A stretch of DNA of 64,000 nucleotides from Nemophila menziesii. Its lineage: Eukaryota > Streptophyta > Magnoliopsida > Boraginales > Hydrophyllaceae. Each line of letters starts with the position of its first letter. Position 1 is the first letter of the stretch. Below, piece by piece: positions 59,757 through 64,000 of this stretch. Position numbers and translations under genes: made by a program. Location: assembly GCA_029959085.1 (NCBI GenBank), contig JARWIR010000008.1, positions 18,338,001-18,402,000 of the forward strand, read 5' to 3'. The notes under the pieces are model-generated. The model was not told the DNA's origin. It saw only the letters and a program-made list of their open reading frames with translations, and did no database searches.

Positions 59757-61338
59757 ATGCAAAAGTATGGAGGGAAACTACCGGTCGATTCCTGCGTGTA
59801 TGACCACACATGGCACCCACACTCGGAGTACGGACATCACGTGGGTCAAGTTATTAACCTGACTATTCGCGAATTGATTCCCCCGATTTACGAGAACTGG
59901 GCAAGTGTCCCCGCCGACGAGTAGCGTAAAATCCTGTGACGATTAGGGTTAAGTTGACTATACTTAACCTTTTTTTATTTCCTTGGATTAAAATGTACAA
60001 TTATAGTGAATTTTGTTTATTTGTGAACAAGATTTTTTTGAGATTGAGGAGTGGATGAGTCGGTATGATTGAGCTAATATCCAGTCGATGCTAAACAATA
60101 AGTGTAGTAAGGGGTTTAGTGATTACAATAACCAGCTACAGAAGAAATATTACAATACGGGTAAAAAGCCGGACGATCAAACCCCATAAAATTGGGAGGC
60201 AGTGTGTAAGATGTGGGACTCGGAAAAGTGTCACGTAATTATTTTACTTTAAAAATCTTAAAAAAATATGCTTTTTATTAAATTCGTTGTTTTGTTTTGT
60301 TAAAAAACTAGCATCAAGCTTCAGTGAAGAGAGATAATAGGAAGCTACAACATAACCCAAGCGACACATGTTCGATGACTTACACTCAAAAGTGGACGTC
60401 CATGATTTTGGTAAGGAATTCAATTAAATATTTCTGAACATTTATTTACTTGACTATTTAATTGAAAATGGAGGACAAGAAAAAAAGGCTCTTCGATTGA
60501 CCCTGACTGAGGGATCCCAGACACTGCAACATCAACAGTTGCCTCTCTGCGAATAGGCAACTTCTTTCGGAAAATCGAGTTTGACAAGAAAAAGGACAAG
60601 TGGAGGAAAAAGGATTATGAGCGAGCGGATGTAAGTTTTAAATTACGCTAACACTTATTCATATAATTTAAAATTTGATATTTAATTTATTGAATAGGAC
60701 GCGATAAGGTCCATTCTACAAAACAGAGCCCGAGAAGCCCAGAGTCAAACTGACTCGTTATCGTCTACACCCTCCCTATCACAACAGGAACAAGTGGATG
60801 CGGACATGGAGGTGGCTCGCCTGGGTTTGGGTGAAGGGACGCGCTACTGGACACCTGGAGTTGGACACTCGCTTAAGGCCAAGCCGTCGAATAGTGCTAA
60901 TTCTGATCCAGTCAGTGATAAGATGATTAGGGATTTTAAGTGGATGATGACCGCCCTCAACGAGTTTCTTGTCTCCATAGGCAAAGACCCTATGCCTTCA
61001 GAGGACATCTCTCGATCCATGAGTTCCAGAGCTGGCACCCGACCACGAGGGAGATCATCGACGCACGGATAAGTAGGGTCATCAAGTTACTTAATCGGTG
61101 TAGGGCCGAACATGGCCTCTCGGGTGTCGTGCCTCCTACCGAGACTCCAGCCTCCGGTACTTCGGATGCTGCTCAATCCGCTCCTTCTACATCTCTTACA
61201 ACTCCTAATGCTTCTCCTACTGCTCCTACAGCTCCTCCTGACTGCTCCTACAGCTCCTCCTACTACTCCTTCTACCAGCCAACCATTTAGGCTTATGGAC
61301 GAGAATTATAGTTCTGATGAAGATGCCACTAGACTTTA
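59757..61338 (+). pseudogene. Second CACTA gene (Transposase_24/TNPA-like), broken
   Basis: The pieces include GQVINLTIRELIPPIYENWA near 59850-59900, IEEWMSRYD and KCSKGFSDYNNQLQKKYYNT near 60040-60160, and WEAVCKMWDSEKCH near 60200. QNRAREAQSQTDSLSSTPSL and a Thr/Pro/Ala-rich C-terminus lie in 60700-61290. This resembles the En/Spm-associated Transposase_24 protein that precedes the DNA-binding TNPA function. Stops and intron-like AT-rich gaps (60240-60310, 60640-60700) break it. Family assignment rests on the pattern of the NNQLQKKY and MW.S segment and is moderate. Confidence 0.6.
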
Positions 61339-61546
61339 GTCTATATTTTTTCGGATATTTAAGTATAGTTTTGACTTTCTGTTAATTTTTTAATACGTTT
61401 CACTTTATGTTGACTTTTTGTCATCAGTTCTCGTTTTTTATATAAATCGGGTTTATTTCAGTTATCGACTATATTTATATATAAATATTAGACAATATAA
61501 ATTAAAAAAAAACAAAACAAAAAAAAATAAAAAAAAATAAAAAGAA

Positions 61547-61781
61547 GTCTTTAACGAGGATATAAGTCCTCGCTAAAGACTACGTGGTCAAACGCGAGAA
61601 CTTCCTTCTCGCGAGAAACCTCATCTCTTGCGAGGATTTTTCGATCGCAAAAGACGCTATCTTTTGCGAGGACAACATGTCCTCGCTAAAGATAGGTTGT
61701 CTCAGGCGAGGATGAGCAAAAATCGTCGCGTAAGTGGTCTTTAGAAAGTACTCTTTAGCGAGAATATGTTCTCGCTAAAGA
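61547..61781. repeat. Four hairpins in the CACTA subterminal region
   Basis: Inverted pairs: GTCTTTAACGAGGA/TCCTCGCTAAAGAC (61547-61560/61567-61580); CGCGAGAA/TTCTCGCG (61593-61600/61606-61613); ATCTTTTGCGAGGA/TCCTCGCTAAAGAT (61659-61672/61680-61693); TCTTTAGCGAGAA/TTCTCGCTAAAGA (61752-61764/61769-61781). Loops are 4-7 bases. Confidence 0.9.
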
Positions 61782-62108
61782 TTAAACTTGTCTTTCACAA
61801 CAACATTTCCATTTTTTAACGAAGACTTCTCTCCTCGCGAAAGCTAAGCCGTGTAGTAGTATCCGTCATGATGAGAGAAGCAGAGCACTCTCTTCGTTTT
61901 GCCATATGTGTCTTGAATGCTGTAGCTATTTGACGCCCTTAGTGTAATAGGTTTTACGACAGTCAGAAGTAATATAATGTTGTGGCATGTAATCTCTACA
62001 TTGATAGAGACTTATATAATCATCATAAGAAGCCTTCAGAAAAGCAAAGTAATTTCTATATATATGAATTATAAGAATCTTCCAAATGCTAAGATAACTA
62101 AATAGCTA

Positions 62109-63060
62109 CTAAGAATAATCTCTACAATAGGAAATGTGCTGACGACGACCTTTGTCCTTGGTGTGGGAAACCAGAGACTTGTACTCATCTCCTACTTTCA
62201 TGTCATTTTTGTAAACAGGTCTGGGCAGGATCCGCAATGCAAATTCGTATACCGGAGGATGATAATTTAAATATTGGTACTTGGATACTTACAATCACTG
62301 GAAAGAATTCCCAATGGCCCTGGGACACTACTATTACTACTGCTTATATCTTTCTTATTCTTTGGAACATATGGAAACAAAAGACGAAATGTCTTTATGA
62401 TACAGGCTCACCAAATTTTCATACGGTATTATATCTTACACATGTTTCAATGTCTGACCTTTTTGGACAGGAATGGACAACAAGTACGGGCGATACACCA
62501 ACGACCACAAACCCGCATCCACAGCAAACTGCTCAACCAGACATCCCGCATGATACACAGATCATTTACACCTGTGATGCATCATTTAAGGACAAGACAA
62601 TGCAAAGTGGAATTGGTATTGTACGACGGAACATTAACACAGGGTCAAGACAAGTATTCTCGGCACCGATTTGGACGGATTCACCATTGGAAGCAGAGAT
62701 GATGGCCGTTATTGAGACTACAAAAATGGCATGTAGAGACACATCTCTTACAACTACTATCTGCTCAGATAACCTTGAAATCATTCAAGGTATTTCCAAG
62801 TTGTCAGCAGCCTGGTGGAAAATCAGACCATCGCTTCACCTGGTGAAGCAGCTCGCAGAACAGCACGGGCGACTGTCCTTTCGGCATGTTTCCCGTAATC
62901 AGAATGGATGGGCTGATAAAGCCGCGCGTATTGCTAGACAACGGTTTGTGGAGAGAGCCCCCTTCGGCACTCTTGTTCGGGACTTCGGGAGGATTGGAAT
63001 TGGATAAGCTTCGAACTCTTACTTTCTATGTTCGGTTGACAAAAAAAAAAAAAAAAAAAA
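62109..63060 (+). mobile_element. 5'-truncated LINE with A-tail and target duplication
   Basis: It ends in a 20-base A-tail (63041-63060). It is flanked by the direct repeat CTAAATAGCTA (62098-62108 and 63061-63071), the signature of target-primed reverse transcription. Only the last ~950 bp of the element inserted. Confidence 0.95.
62111..63007 (+). CDS. LINE ORF2 C-terminal fragment: zf-RVT finger and RNase H-like domain
   Basis: The frame is open from 62111, two bases into the insertion, to TAA at 63005-63007, about 298 residues. It begins with the RVT zinc-binding segment (CPWCGKPETCTHLLLSCHFC, then KQVWAG). A linker follows, then the RNase H-like domain with IYTCDASFKDKTMQSGIGIV, SPLEAEMMAVI, ICSDNLEIIQGI and FRHVSRNQNGWADKAARIAR. 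The Asp-Glu-Asp residues expected for RNase H activity are visible in DAS, LEAE and SDN. There is no start of its own, because the insertion is 5' truncated. The lack of stops implies a fairly recent insertion. Confidence 0.85.
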   Translation, partial: KNNLYNRKCADDDLCPWCGKPETCTHLLLSCHFCKQVWAGSAMQIRIPEDDNLNIGTWILTITGKNSQWPWDTTITTAYIFLILWNIWKQKTKCLYDTGSPNFHTVLYLTHVSMSDLFGQEWTTSTGDTPTTTNPHPQQTAQPDIPHDTQIIYTCDASFKDKTMQSGIGIVRRNINTGSRQVFSAPIWTDSPLEAEMMAVIETTKMACRDTSLTTTICSDNLEIIQGISKLSAAWWKIRPSLHLVKQLAEQHGRLSFRHVSRNQNGWADKAARIARQRFVERAPFGTLVRDFGRIGIG

Positions 63061-63071
63061 CTAAATAGCTA

Positions 63072-63789
63072 TATGATGAGTCAAGCAAAACTGACAACTA
63101 AATGGTGTCCATTATGCAAATTTTTAAAAACTAAACTAATATAGGTTATATATAAATACGAAATTATAAATATATGACCTATAGAAGTTTATCATTTTAT
63201 ATCAGAAATTTAGTTAAACTTCATTATCTTACCTTTTCAAAACTTATACAAAATCATCTCATCTTTGAATTCTTTGTTTCATGTAAAAAGAAAAAAAACA
63301 CTGACTAGTTCAAGTAATTTATCAAGTATTCAAGATTTAATGGTTTAAAAGAAAGAAAAGAAAATAGCTAGGAAAAGCCTTCCACTAACACTAACACTAA
63401 CTCCTAACTTTACGGTTATAAAACAAAAAGAAAATAGTTAGTAATTGATAGAGAATAACTTTCATACTCATTTACCTTACTTCTTTTTGTTCGGAAAAAA
63501 CACACTTAAATAATTTGTTAAATAGAGATCGGTATTTGGAGCTTTCAAGCATTCAAGAGACTTCCCAATATGGAGCATGACATATATGTAATACAGTAAT
63601 ATTAGGCTGTAGCTGATGCATTTGCACAATATAAAGTGATCATAAAGACTAAATTAACTTCAAGGTGGGGGCGGTTCTAATAGTAGTTGGTCATCAATTT
63701 TTCCACTATTCAATTTCGATATTATTTGATTTTTTTTTTTGGACTTAGATATTATCTGATTCGTTAATCTATTTTTAATATAATAAATC
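63072..63789. other. AT-rich stretch without a recognisable gene
   Basis: No ORF, repeat or terminal structure is seen in this 0.7 kb. Confidence 0.5.
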
Positions 63790-64000
63790 TTTTTTTTTTC
63801 CTGACATAATACACTATCTTTCTGAAAACGCTCATCCTATACCTAATCTTGTTAAGTTCCGGAGGACACCCGAATAGAGGTCCCACTCATGACTGGCTCC
63901 GTGTCTAGCGTGTTTCGCGAGACTATCTACATGACTGTTCATCCTTCGTGGTAGGTGCCGAAAGGATATCGGTCCTATTTCTTCCGATCTCCGCAGGATC
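63790..64000 (-). mobile_element. LINE 3' end (minus strand), continuing beyond the window
   Basis: An A-tail on the minus strand (T-run 63790-63799) follows the coding end at 63832. The rest lies to the right of the window. Confidence 0.8.
63832..63999 (-). CDS. LINE RNase H-like domain, C-terminal end (partial)
   Basis: The open minus-strand frame reads ISFRHLPRRMNSHVDSLAKH followed by ARHGASHEWDLYSGVLRNLT and ends RLGIG with TGA at 63832-63834. RH.PR..N..VDSLAKHA is the conserved end of the RNase H-like domain in plant LINEs. The 5' part is outside the window. Confidence 0.82.
   Translation of the reverse strand: MLRRSEEIGPISFRHLPRRMNSHVDSLAKHARHGASHEWDLYSGVLRNLTRLGIG

Larger units (their letters stand above)
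59757..61861 (+). mobile_element. CACTA element C, 3' part
   Basis: Ends at 61861 with GCCGTGTAGTAGTA, the reverse of TACTACTACACGGC, preceded by hairpin-forming subterminal repeats. The subterminal motif (TCTTTAGCGAGAA) differs from that of A and B (GCGACGA), so this is another CACTA family or a chimera. The 5' end is not identified. Confidence 0.65.

Overview
The window is nuclear DNA from a eudicot plant. It is AT-rich, has plant-type GT-AG introns, is packed with nested transposable elements (TEs), carries a fragment of plastid 23S rRNA gene, and contains one clear host gene, an AP2/ERF factor of the SHINE/WIN1 group. The species cannot be fixed from the sequence.

Layout. 1-1402: 3' end of a hAT element. 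2081-2302: in-frame 111-bp tandem duplication in an unrecognised coding-like stretch. 2411-12934 and 20888-21172: a pile of Athila-type Ty3/gypsy pieces, namely a plus-strand LTR with primer-binding site (PBS) and gag, an inverted gag, and a minus-strand element whose gag joins directly to an integrase tail. 12935-20887: a 7.95-kb Mutator-like element (MULE) inserted in the minus-strand LTR. It has 105-bp identical terminal inverted repeats, a multi-exon mudrA-like transposase gene and a convergent GRF-zinc-finger gene. 21692-23470: minus-strand Tat-like gypsy remnant. 23749-24444: the SHN/WIN1-like gene. 24931-26720: solo Athila LTR with target duplication GAGAT.

27352-38294: an Athila derivative with both LTRs and target duplication GTATA, inserted in a ~200-bp tandem repeat. 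It keeps gag and protease but lacks reverse transcriptase, RNase H and most of integrase, and it hosts a further solo LTR (duplication GAAGG) and a LINE fragment. 38421-41821: unclassified repeats. 41822-46050: another Athila LTR and internal end, invaded by a MITE and plastid 23S rDNA. 46050-49435 and 54011-58000: two decayed copies of one CACTA family in opposite orientation, separated by hAT-like and foldback MITEs and a ~0.8-kb tandem duplication. 57990-59753: further LTR debris. 59757-61861: 3' end of a different CACTA family with four hairpins near its end. 62109-63060 and 63790-64000: 3' ends of two L1-type LINEs.

Only the ERF gene looks like an intact host gene. The most unusual system is the MULE: four of its eight predicted transposase introns contain ~33-base units resembling those that make up its terminal inverted repeats, and it carries a second gene encoding a zinc-finger, coiled-coil, membrane-anchored protein. 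The gypsy elements form a family of non-autonomous derivatives with different internal deletions but a shared post-pol segment.
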